DNA of 64,000 nucleotides from Eshraghiella crossota (GCF_025148445.1 NZ_CP102270.1:1504001-1568000), one strand, 5' to 3'; positions 9,494-18,556 are shown, numbered from the stretch's first letter. Notes: a model not told the origin generated them from the sequence alone. Numbers and translations are program-made.

Positions 9494-9524
9494 AAGCGTC
9501 CGTTAAGTACGGGCGCTTTTTTGT
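9494..9524 (+). terminator. Rho-independent terminator of rpmB
   Basis: A 9-bp stem (9494-9502 with 9510-9518, one G-T pair) with a 7-base loop is followed by a run of T. It lies 14 bases after the rpmB stop codon. Confidence 0.85.
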
Positions 9525-9539
9525 TGCCGCAATACCATT

Positions 9540-9695
9540 TTATTTTCTGCACTTATATCCACTTGTAAACATATTGTATCCAATAACCATTAATCCGATT
9601 ATAACCACAATCTCCCAGAATCTGTTTGGAATAAAGAAGCTCACAATTATCCCTATTGCAACGCAAAACAATGCAAAACCGGTTACACGTTTCAT
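9540..9695 (-). CDS. Small single-pass or hairpin membrane protein, unknown function
   Basis: This 51-residue reading frame is read on the minus strand. After MKRVTGF come a hydrophobic stretch (residues 7-22), a turn with IPNRFW, a second hydrophobic stretch (29-42), and a basic tail ending YKCRK. That gives a likely two-helix membrane hairpin. The AGGG box 6 bases before the ATG is weak. The gene lies between the rpmB terminator and the gerW terminator, so it would need its own promoter, and none is obvious. I do not recognise the family. Confidence 0.6.
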   Translation of the reverse strand: MKRVTGFALFCVAIGIIVSFFIPNRFWEIVVIIGLMVIGYNMFTSGYKCRK

Positions 9696-9727
9696 ACTAC
9701 CCTACATATATTTCTTTATTAATATAT

Positions 9728-9762
9728 ATATAAAAAGAACCGTAAACATTCATTTACGGTTC
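9728..9762 (-). terminator. Rho-independent terminator of gerW
   Basis: A perfect 10-bp inverted repeat (9737-9746 with 9753-9762) has a 6-base loop. It is followed on the minus strand by TTTTTATATAT. It lies 21 bases after the gerW stop. Confidence 0.85.
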
Positions 9763-9783
9763 ATAAAATCCCATATAACAGTA

Positions 9784-10167
9784 TTACTTGCCCATAGCTT
9801 CATCCACTGCTTTTTCTACATCAGGGTCTTTGTCATCTTTTTTTCTGAATTTTTCTATTATATCAGGCACCATATCAATGATTTTACTTACGGTATCCTG
9901 ATTCTTTACATTCACAAGCCTTGTTATTCCGTCATGAATAACAAGTACCGCACTTGGACTCATCTTTCCGCCCATTCCGCCTGCTGCCTTATTCTTATCG
10001 GCACCATTTCCGGCACCTGCCGCAACACCGAAAGAAACATCAACTAACGGTAAAATAATTGTGTCATTAACTGTAACAGGTTCTCCTACAACCGTCTTGG
10101 CTGATAAAAAACCGTCCATTCCCTTGAATAAAGATGCTACTGTTGTATCAAATTTGTTTTCTGCCAT
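9784..10167 (-). CDS. gerW: GerW family sporulation protein (YtfJ)
   Basis: This 127-residue protein has the YtfJ/GerW pattern: an N-terminal LFKGMDGFLSAKTVVGEPV segment, an IILPLVDVSFGVAAGAG core, a glycine-rich loop, and a conserved PSAVLVIHDGITRLVNV strand pair. In Bacillus the protein is made during sporulation and is needed for normal spore germination. The gene follows the DUF2953 (YtfI) gene by 20 bases, the same pair as ytfI-ytfJ. A GGAGGG box lies 6 bases before the ATG. It supports a spore-forming lineage for the host, but does not prove sporulation. Confidence 0.92.
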   Translation of the reverse strand: MAENKFDTTVASLFKGMDGFLSAKTVVGEPVTVNDTIILPLVDVSFGVAAGAGNGADKNKAAGGMGGKMSPSAVLVIHDGITRLVNVKNQDTVSKIIDMVPDIIEKFRKKDDKDPDVEKAVDEAMGK

Positions 10168-10187
10168 TTTGTACCCTCCCGGTTACC

Positions 10188-11039
10188 TTAATTAGTAAAC
10201 TTGTGAATTACTTTCTTTAAATCATCATTACGATATGCCTTAAGCAATATTATTCCCAGCGTAAATATTCTTATTCTGCCCTTAAAATAAGAGTCCGCTT
10301 TAAAAATCTTATCTTCAAAATCCGGAATGGCTTCTATATTGATTCCCGATAAAAAAGCAAACGAATATATAAGTCCGAGAATCTCTCCGGTAGAACAAGG
10401 ATCTCCGGTTCCGAATATAATATTGACATAATGCTTTTTAGGCTTTATATGCTTTAATGCCTTTCCGAGACTCTCAGTGATAATCTTAAATGCTTTTCTG
10501 TTAGTCTCGTCATTAATTTCCTGTGAGATTCTTCCAAGCTTCCCACGGATATTATTATACTTGTATTTTATGTTTTTGAAAACATTTTTTTTATTTTTCT
10601 TCGGTCTGACATTGTCAGTTTCCGGTTTATAGGAAGTTTCCGGTCCGGAAAACTCATCATCTTCATAAACATAATCAGAAGTTTCTTTTTCCTGCACAGG
10701 TTTTACGGAAACTTCATTACCCGCAACACTGCCCGCTGTCTTTTTCTTATGAACCTTATGCCGTCTCTTTTTCTTTTTCCTGTTACCAATCCTGTGTCCG
10801 AAAATTTTTATGATGAACTCGTTATTGCCATCATGAAGATCAAAACGCACACTCAGAATATGTAAAAGATAGCTTATTCTCACCGATATATCAGGCTTAC
10901 GGTCATAAGACGCTTTTGCACTGTACCTTACAGGTACAAACAAAACAAGTGCCAGAAGAATAAGAACAAGAGCAGCTATAGCTGCAATGATAATTCCTAT
11001 AACTTTTAAAATTGTTAGAAGTATTAACAGTACCTTCAT
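10188..11039 (-). CDS. DUF2953 domain membrane protein (YtfI-like)
   Basis: This 283-residue protein has an N-terminal hydrophobic anchor (about residues 4-33) followed by VPVRYSAKASYDRKPDISVRI. Next comes a very basic linker (about 85-105, many Lys and Arg) and an acidic, low-complexity stretch. The C-terminal part ends in the DUF2953 motif IIFGTGDPCSTGEILG. Partner of gerW, so probably a sporulation-linked membrane protein; the molecular role is unknown. Its ATG lies directly after the stop of the upstream 107-residue gene. Confidence 0.82.
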   Translation of the reverse strand: MKVLLILLTILKVIGIIIAAIAALVLILLALVLFVPVRYSAKASYDRKPDISVRISYLLHILSVRFDLHDGNNEFIIKIFGHRIGNRKKKKRRHKVHKKKTAGSVAGNEVSVKPVQEKETSDYVYEDDEFSGPETSYKPETDNVRPKKNKKNVFKNIKYKYNNIRGKLGRISQEINDETNRKAFKIITESLGKALKHIKPKKHYVNIIFGTGDPCSTGEILGLIYSFAFLSGINIEAIPDFEDKIFKADSYFKGRIRIFTLGIILLKAYRNDDLKKVIHKFTN

Positions 11040-11363
11040 TTACTCCAGTCCCAGATATTTTATAATATCTACAGTTCCTAATTTATTATATGTATCATCA
11101 ACTATCTGACGAACAAGTTCTAACGCTTCATCTCTTCCGTAAGCGATTCCCGCAACAGTAAGGTTATCCTTAAGTCCACCCTGATAAGGGAGTGTATATG
11201 CCTCCACCATATCAAGAATATTTCCCTCGTTATGCGGTAATGTTATAAGCCACAGTCCCGGAAGATATTTTTCTTTTTTGAGTTTTCTGACAAGTTCTTT
11301 TTTGTTATGTTCCGCTTTGGGTCCAAAATAAAGTCCATCAATAAATTTCATACATTTACCCAT
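11040..11363 (-). CDS. Conserved-looking protein of unknown function (107 aa)
   Basis: This is a soluble protein with no recognised motif. It contains GLYFGPKAEHNKKELVRKL, a hydrophobic strand GLWLITLPHNEGN, and a C-terminal acidic/helical part. With the first ATG it overlaps the end of the upstream 464-residue gene by 8 bases; an in-frame ATG four codons later (11351) is an equally possible start. Neither has a good Shine-Dalgarno box, which suggests coupled translation. It is the middle gene of a tightly packed run from the 464-residue gene to gerW. Confidence 0.75.
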   Translation of the reverse strand: MGKCMKFIDGLYFGPKAEHNKKELVRKLKKEKYLPGLWLITLPHNEGNILDMVEAYTLPYQGGLKDNLTVAGIAYGRDEALELVRQIVDDTYNKLGTVDIIKYLGLE

Positions 11364-12750
11364 TAATAAACATTGAGTTAATAATTGTCATACATGCCTG
11401 TCTTTCGGCGGAATCGGTACACTGTGAAAGAGCAACATGGACATACTTCTTAAATTCATCCATATTATTGAAGAAAACAGGAAGATTGGCTATTACAATT
11501 GCCATAACCGCACGTCTTGAATATCTGTCCATACCTTCAAAAAGAGAAGCAAACTCTTCTACAAGGCCATTAACAGTATCTTCAATAAAGGCATCATCCG
11601 CCTCATCCTTGTCTGTATTGTCATTAAGTGATGCAAATGTACTGGCTGACTGAAGTCTTGATGTAATAACAAGACGTCTGAGAGCTTCCTCGTAATCCGT
11701 TCCCTTAATGCAGTCACTATTGATGTCAATAATTTCATCAAGGGCACTTTCAGGATTAAAAAGCCTTGTCATTATTTTTTCCTGGAGTCCTTCAAATTCA
11801 ACAAACTTTGAAGAAATAGGTTCTCTTTCTATATCATGTCCTTCTATAATGTAATAAGCATCACTTATAATACTTTTTAGTTTATCTGTTTCTATGGCAT
11901 CCGTCAATGCAAAAAAATTAAGTTCTACAGAATATACATCATTAATAACCTCTGTAAGCATAACATAAAAATCCGAATATTCTTCAATTAATGCGGATGC
12001 CCTGTCAAGTTCCTTTTTGAAGTTCTTATACTGTTCTTCCGTAATTTCGGATATTTCTATTCCTTTGAGATTATTATGGCATTTCTTTAATTCAGGAAAT
12101 TCCTCTTCAAAATCCTGAGGTTTATAAAGTGTTCCGGAAGTTCTTATCATATAAGCAAAATCATTAACGCTCTGCTTTTCGCTGCCCTTATATATAGAAA
12201 ATGAATCCTTTAACATATCATAAAATTTATTTTTTGATAAACGCATTGGCACCTGTCCTACTATCTGGGACAATTTCATATTAATAACGGTATTATCTTT
12301 ATCACCTGTTATATAACGATATATATCTTTTTCAAACCTGTCGTTATAATATTCATCGCCAAATTCGGATTCTGAAAATCTGTATTCCACTCTGTTCAAA
12401 ACATACTCATATATCTGGAAAATATCCGTATATGCCGTAAGTATCTCCATTTTTGCAATTATGCGGTTTCTTAAAGCATCTATCCTGTCAACTGCATCAG
12501 GAGAAAGTGTATCAAGAAGTATCACATCATTAATAATCTGTTGGATTTCATTAATATAAGGGTCAACTGCTGTCTTTTTTGCAAAATCAAAATCCGAATA
12601 AATCTCCGCAAATGTATAATAATTCATTGCAAGTCTGAGTTCAGCCATTCTTTTATACAAGGAAGATAATCCCTCTACATATATGTGAAGGTTTTCTTCT
12701 GTATTTTTCTTTTTTAATAATTCACCTACGGCGGTTGTTAAATCAGCCAT
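11356..12750 (-). CDS. Unknown 464-residue acidic, helical protein
   Basis: This long, acidic, mostly alpha-helical soluble protein has no catalytic motif, signal peptide or membrane span that I recognise. Helical segments alternate with aromatic-rich patches (for example YYTFAEIYSDFDF near residue 44). The C-terminal third contains ALRRLVITSRLQSASTFASL and a segment resembling a helical repeat. It may be a scaffold or TPR/HEAT-like protein, but that is only inference. A GGGAG box lies 8 bases before the ATG. It follows the decarboxylase gene by 18 bases and overlaps the 107-residue gene. Confidence 0.75.
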   Translation of the reverse strand: MADLTTAVGELLKKKNTEENLHIYVEGLSSLYKRMAELRLAMNYYTFAEIYSDFDFAKKTAVDPYINEIQQIINDVILLDTLSPDAVDRIDALRNRIIAKMEILTAYTDIFQIYEYVLNRVEYRFSESEFGDEYYNDRFEKDIYRYITGDKDNTVINMKLSQIVGQVPMRLSKNKFYDMLKDSFSIYKGSEKQSVNDFAYMIRTSGTLYKPQDFEEEFPELKKCHNNLKGIEISEITEEQYKNFKKELDRASALIEEYSDFYVMLTEVINDVYSVELNFFALTDAIETDKLKSIISDAYYIIEGHDIEREPISSKFVEFEGLQEKIMTRLFNPESALDEIIDINSDCIKGTDYEEALRRLVITSRLQSASTFASLNDNTDKDEADDAFIEDTVNGLVEEFASLFEGMDRYSRRAVMAIVIANLPVFFNNMDEFKKYVHVALSQCTDSAERQACMTIINSMFING

Positions 12751-12768
12751 ATCAATTCTCCCGATTTA

Positions 12769-14037
12769 TTATTTTGTTACTTCTTTGTAAAAATCAAAGC
12801 AGTCAAATGTTCTGAAATAATCCTCAGGTGTCTCTGCCCTTCTTATCATCTGGACTTCACCGTTTTCTTTAAGGAGCAATTCAGCCGAACGGAGTTTACC
12901 ATTATAATTATAGCCCATAGAAAAACCGTGAGCTCCTGTATCATGAATAAAAAGATAATCTCCTATCTCGATTTTAGGCAACATTCTGTCTATAGCAAAC
13001 TTATCATTGTTTTCGCATAATGAACCTGTTACATCATACTTATGGTCGCATGGCTCGTTCTCCTTGCCAAGAACCGTGATATGATGATACGCACCATACA
13101 TTGCAGGCCTCATAAGATTAACGGCACATGCATCCGTTCCAATATATTCCTTATATGTGTGTTTCATATTACCGACTCTTGTTACAAGTCCGCCATAAGG
13201 GCCCATCATAAAACGTCCCATTTCGGTATAGATTGCAACATCTCCCATTCCGTTTGGAACAAGAACTTCATCGTATACTTTGTGCACACCTTCGCCTATT
13301 GCAAGGATATCATTAGGTGTTCCGTCAGGCTTGTAAGGGATTCCCACACCGCCTGAAAGATTGATGAATTTAATATGGCAGCCTGTCTTATTTTTGATTT
13401 CTACAGCAAGTTCAAATAATATTTTTGCAAGTGAAGGATAATAATCATTCGTTACCGTATTACTTGCAAGGAAAGAATGAATACCAAAATTCTTAGCTCC
13501 CTTTGCCTTGAGGATTTTGAAGCCTTCTATAAGCTGTTCCTTGGTAAATCCATATTTTGCGTCACCCGGATTATCCATAATTGAATTAGCTATTGAGAAC
13601 AGTCCGCCCGGATTAAATCTGCAGCTTATTGTCTCAGGTATTCCTATAAGTTTATCAATCACATCAATATGTGTAAAATCGTCAAGATTAATTATTGCGC
13701 CAAGCTTATTGGCATATACAAATTCTTCAGGAGGAGTATCGTTAGATGAAAACATTATCTCCTCACCTTTGCATCCGATTGCTTTTGAGAGCATAAGTTC
13801 TGTTTTTGATGAGCAGTCTGTTCCGCATCCGTATTCTCTTAAAATATTGATAAGGAATGGATTTGGGGTTGCTTTTACGGCAAAATATTCCCTAAAGCCG
13901 GGATTCCATGCAAATGCTTCTTTAACTTTTCTTGCATTTTCCCTTATTCCTTTTTCATCATAAATGTGAAAAGGTGTGGGATATTTTTTTACGATTTCTT
14001 CAACTTGTTCTTTTGTTACAAAAGGTTTCTTTTCCAT
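12769..14037 (-). CDS. lysA: PLP-dependent diaminopimelate decarboxylase family enzyme
   Basis: This 422-residue fold-III PLP enzyme has the cofactor lysine in YFAVKATPNP (K55), the phosphate-binding LSGGVGIPYKP glycine loop near residue 226, EMGRFMMGPYGGL, and the active-site cysteine in GSLCENNDKFA. DAP decarboxylase makes lysine from meso-DAP. The sequence is diverged in places from classical LysA, for example HSFLASNT where HIGS is usual, so a related decarboxylase specificity cannot be excluded. It is 2 bases from cinA upstream, in a packed operon. Confidence 0.75.
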   Translation of the reverse strand: MEKKPFVTKEQVEEIVKKYPTPFHIYDEKGIRENARKVKEAFAWNPGFREYFAVKATPNPFLINILREYGCGTDCSSKTELMLSKAIGCKGEEIMFSSNDTPPEEFVYANKLGAIINLDDFTHIDVIDKLIGIPETISCRFNPGGLFSIANSIMDNPGDAKYGFTKEQLIEGFKILKAKGAKNFGIHSFLASNTVTNDYYPSLAKILFELAVEIKNKTGCHIKFINLSGGVGIPYKPDGTPNDILAIGEGVHKVYDEVLVPNGMGDVAIYTEMGRFMMGPYGGLVTRVGNMKHTYKEYIGTDACAVNLMRPAMYGAYHHITVLGKENEPCDHKYDVTGSLCENNDKFAIDRMLPKIEIGDYLFIHDTGAHGFSMGYNYNGKLRSAELLLKENGEVQMIRRAETPEDYFRTFDCFDFYKEVTK

Positions 14038-14039
14038 TT

Positions 14040-15287
14040 TTAATTCTCCATTTCGTATTGTATAATCATCAGTCTTGCCATATTAAGTGCCATAACGGAT
14101 GCGCTTTCTCTTATTTTTTGTCTGTTCCCATTGAATCTGAACTGTCTGCAAAAAGTATCCTTCCCATTGGTACATCCTATAAAAACAAGTCCTTTAGGTT
14201 CATCTTCGCTGTCATAAGGACCTGCGTATCCGGTAATTGATACGGCAACATCTGCACCTGATTCTTTTATAGCGCCGCATGCCATTTCTCTTGCTGTTTT
14301 TTCACTTACAGCCGTATATTTTTCAAGCGTATCTTTACTGACGCCGAGGAGCTTCATTTTAGCTTCATTGGCATAGGTTATGAAGCCATACTTAAATACC
14401 TCTGATGCTCCTCCAACATTTACTATTTTAGAACATGTAAGTCCGCCTGTGCAGGACTCTGCAACAGATATTGTAAGATTATTCTTTCTGAGAAGTCTTA
14501 CAAGGGCGTCTTCAATATTTTCTTTTTCATCCGTAGAATAAACATTATCGCCAAGTCTTTTAATTACCTCTTCTGCAATCGGCTTTACAAGATTCTGTGC
14601 CTTTTCAAAACTGTCAGCTTTGGCTGTTATTCTCACTTCGCTACAGGATGTCTTGGCGTATGTGGCTACTGTAGGATTAGTCTGATTATCTATTATATCA
14701 AGAAGCATGGTCTCTAAAAGACTTTCTCCTATTCCGCATTCCTTTATTGTATATGAATACAGAACATCATTGGTTTTACTTCTAAGATATGGTATTACAT
14801 ACTCTTCAAACATTGCAGTCATCTCAATAGGAGGTCCGGGTAAAAGAATTGCGGTAAAACCGTTTTTCTCAATGATTGCACCGGGTGCTGTTCCGTTATG
14901 ATTATATAAAATTATGCTGTCCTTCGGAACTAATGCCTGCTTATAATTGTTATGGCTTGGTGTATAAGATAAACCTTTAAGAATATTTACCATATTTTCT
15001 TCTGCTTTAACATCCCTTACAAGCGGAACATCCATACATTCACATACTGTTTCTTTAGTTAAATCATCTTCGGTAGGTCCAAGGCCTCCTGTAAGTATGA
15101 CAACATCAGAACGGCTCATTGCATCTTTGAAAAGCGTTCCAAGTCTTTTATCATTATCACCTACAACAGATTGGGCATATACATTTATTCCCAGGCTTGC
15201 ACACTGCTTTGACAGGTACGCAGCATTAGTATTTACAATATTCCCAAGCAGGATCTCTGTTCCCACTGAAATAAGCTCTGCTTTCAT
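14040..15287 (-). CDS. cinA: CinA: competence/damage-inducible protein with NMN deamidase domain
   Basis: This 415-residue two-domain protein has an N-terminal MoCF/MoaB-like domain (about 1-170) with SVGTEILLGNIVNTNAAYLS and LTGGLGPTEDDLTKE. A C-terminal CinA/PncC domain (about 250-415) carries SVAESCTGGL and the VSITGYAGP segment. The C-terminal domain of this family deamidates nicotinamide mononucleotide, and the N-terminal domain hydrolyses ADP-ribose in some members. It lies between pgsA (12-base gap) and the decarboxylase. The order rimO-pgsA-cinA, followed by recA further on, is common in Firmicutes. Confidence 0.95.
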   Translation of the reverse strand: MKAELISVGTEILLGNIVNTNAAYLSKQCASLGINVYAQSVVGDNDKRLGTLFKDAMSRSDVVILTGGLGPTEDDLTKETVCECMDVPLVRDVKAEENMVNILKGLSYTPSHNNYKQALVPKDSIILYNHNGTAPGAIIEKNGFTAILLPGPPIEMTAMFEEYVIPYLRSKTNDVLYSYTIKECGIGESLLETMLLDIIDNQTNPTVATYAKTSCSEVRITAKADSFEKAQNLVKPIAEEVIKRLGDNVYSTDEKENIEDALVRLLRKNNLTISVAESCTGGLTCSKIVNVGGASEVFKYGFITYANEAKMKLLGVSKDTLEKYTAVSEKTAREMACGAIKESGADVAVSITGYAGPYDSEDEPKGLVFIGCTNGKDTFCRQFRFNGNRQKIRESASVMALNMARLMIIQYEMEN

Positions 15288-15299
15288 TTTTAAATTCCT

Positions 15300-15839
15300 T
15301 TACATATCGGAAATTACTTTCCTGTTCTTTATAAGGTAATCGGCAAGGGATATTACCGATAATGCCAGCGAAATATATATGAATACATTATTAATTACCG
15401 TAAAAACATTATTCTGTATATTGATAATAAGTAAAATACACATAATCATCTGGAATGCCGTTTTGAATTTGCCCCACCAGCTGGCGGCCAGGACAATTCC
15501 TGAGTCGCTTGCAACAAGTCTGAATCCACTTATAATAAACTCTCTGGCAATCAGTATTATTACAATCCAGGCCTGGAGTCTGTTAAGTCCTACAAAGGAT
15601 ATAAGCGCACTTGATACAAGAAGTTTGTCCGCAATAGGATCCATAAACTTGCCGAAGTTGGTTACAAGATTATACTTTCTTGCAATCTTCCCGTCAAAAA
15701 GGTCTGTCAGGCTTGCTACTGCAAATATACCTAACGCAATATATTTTCCTGCTTCTCCCACACATCCCGTGAAGAGAAAAAATACAAAAAACGGTATAAG
15801 AATAATTCTGAATAAAGTTAATTTATTGGGTAAATTCAT
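15300..15839 (-). CDS. pgsA: CDP-diacylglycerol--glycerol-3-phosphate 3-phosphatidyltransferase
   Basis: This is a 179-residue inner-membrane enzyme of phosphatidylglycerol synthesis. The CDP-alcohol phosphotransferase signature DLFDGKIARK, followed by NFGKFMDPIADK (about residues 46-72), has all conserved aspartates. Four to five hydrophobic spans are visible. Its ATG overlaps the rimO stop by four bases (ATGA), so the two are translationally coupled. Confidence 0.96.
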   Translation of the reverse strand: MNLPNKLTLFRIILIPFFVFFLFTGCVGEAGKYIALGIFAVASLTDLFDGKIARKYNLVTNFGKFMDPIADKLLVSSALISFVGLNRLQAWIVIILIAREFIISGFRLVASDSGIVLAASWWGKFKTAFQMIMCILLIINIQNNVFTVINNVFIYISLALSVISLADYLIKNRKVISDM

Positions 15840-17155
15840 ATCAAATCTCCTATCAAATCATATTCCATGGCTTTAACTATCCTGACTTTTGCAAAATCGC
15901 CACTCATAAGTTCTTCTTCGCTATTAATGAATACATAGCCGTCTACCGATGGTGCATCCATATAAGATCGTCCGACATAAACATCTTCATCACTTGCTTT
16001 TCCTTCTATAATTACTTCAATTTCTTTTCCAACAAGTCTTTCTGACTTATCCATGGATATTTCCTGCTGAAGTTCCATTATCTCGTCTTTTCTGCAAAGT
16101 TTCACTTCCTCATCCACCTGATTATCAAGGGATGCAGCCTTAGTATCTTCTTCCGGTGAGTAAGTAAATACTCCAAGTCTGTCAAATTCCATCTCGTCTA
16201 TAAAATCAAGCAAAATCTGATGATCTTCTTCTGTCTCTCCCGGAAAACCTGTTATAAGAGTCGTTCTAAGACAGATGTCAGGAATTTCTTTCCGTAATTT
16301 TGAGATAATATTCCTTAGTTCGACATTATTGGTTCTTCGTCCCATTGCCTTAAGAATCTTATCTGACGCATGCTGTATAGGCATATCAATATAATGACAT
16401 ATCTTTTTTTCAGTTCTTATAGTCTCTATAAGTTCATCTGTTATTTCTTCCGGATAACAATATAAAAGTCTAATCCACTGTATTCCCGGAATTTTACAAA
16501 GTCTGTGCAGCAATTCCGGCAATTTCTTTTCTCCGTATAAATCTTTACCATATACGGTTATCTCCTGTGCAACTATTATAAGTTCCTTAACTCCGTTGTC
16601 TGCCAGATACTCTGCTTCCTTAACAAGTTCATCCATAGGAACACTTCTATATGCGCCTCTTATCATTGGAATACTGCAATAGGTGCAGTGCTTGTCACAG
16701 CCTTCTGCTATCTTAAGATATGAATAATATCCTCCGGTTGTAATAATTCTCTTAACATCCGGTCTGCACATCTTGTTAATGCTTTCAAGTTCATTATGTT
16801 TCTTATCTGCCAGCACATCATCAACGACATCACAGATTTTATCAAATGCCGTTGTTCCAACAATTGCATCTATTTCCGGAAGTTCCTGTAATATTTCATT
16901 TTTATATCTCTCTACAAGGCATCCCGCTACTATAAGAGCCTTCAGATTATTTTCTTTATATTTTGCCATTTCAAGAATGGTATTAATGCTCTCTTCCTTT
17001 GCGTCATTTATAAAACCGCATGTATTGATTACAATAATATCTGCTTCTTCTTCATTGTCTGTAAATTCATAACCTCTGTCATGCAAAAGACCCATCATCA
17101 TCTCTGAATCTACGAGATTCTTATCACAGCCCAATGAAATAAATAATAATTTCAT
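15836..17155 (-). CDS. rimO: Ribosomal protein S12 methylthiotransferase
   Basis: This 439-residue radical-SAM enzyme adds a methylthio group to an aspartate of ribosomal protein S12. The N-terminal UPF0004 domain has its three cluster cysteines at C10, C46 and C79. The radical-SAM CxxxCxxC motif is CDKHCTYC at C153, C157 and C160, and a TRAM domain occupies the last 65 or so residues. The short RimO-type C-terminus and SLGCDKNLVDSE start separate it from MiaB. It is first in the rimO-pgsA-cinA operon. Confidence 0.96.
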   Translation of the reverse strand: MKLLFISLGCDKNLVDSEMMMGLLHDRGYEFTDNEEEADIIVINTCGFINDAKEESINTILEMAKYKENNLKALIVAGCLVERYKNEILQELPEIDAIVGTTAFDKICDVVDDVLADKKHNELESINKMCRPDVKRIITTGGYYSYLKIAEGCDKHCTYCSIPMIRGAYRSVPMDELVKEAEYLADNGVKELIIVAQEITVYGKDLYGEKKLPELLHRLCKIPGIQWIRLLYCYPEEITDELIETIRTEKKICHYIDMPIQHASDKILKAMGRRTNNVELRNIISKLRKEIPDICLRTTLITGFPGETEEDHQILLDFIDEMEFDRLGVFTYSPEEDTKAASLDNQVDEEVKLCRKDEIMELQQEISMDKSERLVGKEIEVIIEGKASDEDVYVGRSYMDAPSVDGYVFINSEEELMSGDFAKVRIVKAMEYDLIGDLI

Positions 17156-17214
17156 TTTTTTCTCCCATTAAAGTATATTATGCAGAATTTATTTTAACCT
17201 TTTAGCCTGTAAAA

Positions 17215-17254
17215 ATCAATAAGAAAAGAGGATTGGTAAATTTCAATCCTCTTT
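17215..17254 (-). terminator. Probable terminator of the Gly/Tyr-repeat gene
   Basis: A perfect 11-bp stem (17225-17235 with 17244-17254) has an 8-base loop. It is followed on the minus strand by a T-rich stretch that is interrupted (TTCTTATTGATTTTT). It sits 13 bases after the stop. Confidence 0.65.
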
Positions 17255-17267
17255 GAATGTTAATCTG

Positions 17268-17594
17268 TTATTTAGATTCTTCTTCACCAGCTGATGTTGT
17301 TTCAGACTCTGAAGCTGTTGTTGTCTCCGATGTTGTGGAATTGTTGCTGTCAAACTTAGATGATGCTGCTGAATATCCTTCAAGATATCCGTTGTACTCG
17401 CCTGACGCATATCCGGCATCATATCCGTTATTGTGTCCATGTCCATATCCAAGTTTATTAAAAGTAATACTAAGTGCTACCGCAACAACAACAAGAAGAA
17501 CAATAATCCATGAAAGCATTACAACTTTCTTATGAGCAAAATGTAAAGCTTCACCCTTGCTCTGTTTTCTCTTATCTACTTTTTCCTGACTCAT
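17268..17594 (-). CDS. Single-pass membrane protein with Gly/Tyr repeats, unknown
   Basis: This 108-residue protein has a basic, Lys-rich cytoplasmic N-terminus (about 1-27) and one hydrophobic span (about 28-47). A Gly/Tyr/His-rich segment follows (about 50-77), in which GY recurs every four to five residues. The tail is rich in Ser, Thr and Glu. The positive-inside rule puts the repeat segment and tail outside the membrane. The start may be this ATG or one codon earlier. Short GY-repeat anchors occur in surface or spore-associated proteins, but I do not recognise this one. It stands alone between rimO and the formate channel. Confidence 0.7.
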   Translation of the reverse strand: MSQEKVDKRKQSKGEALHFAHKKVVMLSWIIVLLVVVAVALSITFNKLGYGHGHNNGYDAGYASGEYNGYLEGYSAASSKFDSNNSTTSETTTASESETTSAGEEESK

Positions 17595-17637
17595 CATATA
17601 CCTCCAAATTTATATCTTTAAATACTATAATAAAAAA

Positions 17638-18513
17638 TCAGTCCGAGGTCAAGTTTTTAACAGATTTATCATATTTTTTTCCATATATCAGCCAGAAAAG
17701 CAGACCAATGCATACCATTCCACCCACAATATTGCCAAGAGTAACAGGTATTGAACTGTTTATAAAAAAGCTCTTCCAGTTAAGTCCCGAAAGCTGTTCT
17801 GCCGTATAACCGTATGCTTCCATTGCCTTTGCCTTATAAGCTTCATTGCCTAACGCAATTATTCCTGCCGGAATGTAATACATATTTGCCACACAGTGTT
17901 CAAATCCACTGACAACAAATACAAGTATTGGGAAGAAGCAGGCAAAAATTTTGCCTGTAACATCTTTCGCTGCAGTAGCCATAAGCACAGCACCGCAGAC
18001 AAATATATTACATAATATTCCCGACGTAAATGCTTTTGTAAATCCAAGGTCAATTTTTCCCATGGCAACTTTTATTGTAAAAGCTCCCAGCAAATTATTA
18101 CTATAGCCAAATTGTCCGCTAAGGAATACAAGATATGCTATAATAACTGCCCCGATAAGATTACTGATAAATACGATAATCAGTATTCTTATCATTGAGA
18201 GTACTTTAATCTTTTTATCAAGAACGCCCATAATCAGCAGACAGTCCCCCGTAAACAGTTCTCCTCCGAGGAGTACAATAAGCATGAGTCCTATAGGGAA
18301 TATGCTTCCTGCGATTGTTCTAGCCATTCCCACATTCGCTATGTTGTGCATCGCAACGCTGCTTCCTTCTGCACCGAGAGCTATAAACATTCCCGCAAAA
18401 ATTCCGAGAAATATCATTTTTGCCACAGGCATTTTCGTCCTGTTTATTTCAAGCTGTACATTTGCTTTAAAAACTTCTGCCGGAGATAACATCGGCGAAT
18501 TTGTATTTTCCAT
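17638..18513 (-). CDS. Formate/nitrite transporter family (FNT) channel
   Basis: This 291-residue membrane protein has six hydrophobic spans in the FNT pattern. It begins with SPAEVFKANVQLEINRTKM, then GIFAGMFIALGAEGSS, the LLGGELFTGDCLLIMG loop and the GFEHCVANMYYIPAG helix-break with the conserved histidine. FNT channels move formate, nitrite, hydrosulfide or lactate; specificity cannot be read by eye. For a butyrate-producing fermenter formate export is the likeliest role (inference). It has its own promoter (18557-18585). Confidence 0.9.
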   Translation of the reverse strand: MENTNSPMLSPAEVFKANVQLEINRTKMPVAKMIFLGIFAGMFIALGAEGSSVAMHNIANVGMARTIAGSIFPIGLMLIVLLGGELFTGDCLLIMGVLDKKIKVLSMIRILIIVFISNLIGAVIIAYLVFLSGQFGYSNNLLGAFTIKVAMGKIDLGFTKAFTSGILCNIFVCGAVLMATAAKDVTGKIFACFFPILVFVVSGFEHCVANMYYIPAGIIALGNEAYKAKAMEAYGYTAEQLSGLNWKSFFINSSIPVTLGNIVGGMVCIGLLFWLIYGKKYDKSVKNLTSD

Positions 18514-18556
18514 ATTGATTCTCCTAATTTTTAATCAATTTTAATCCCAAAGAATG

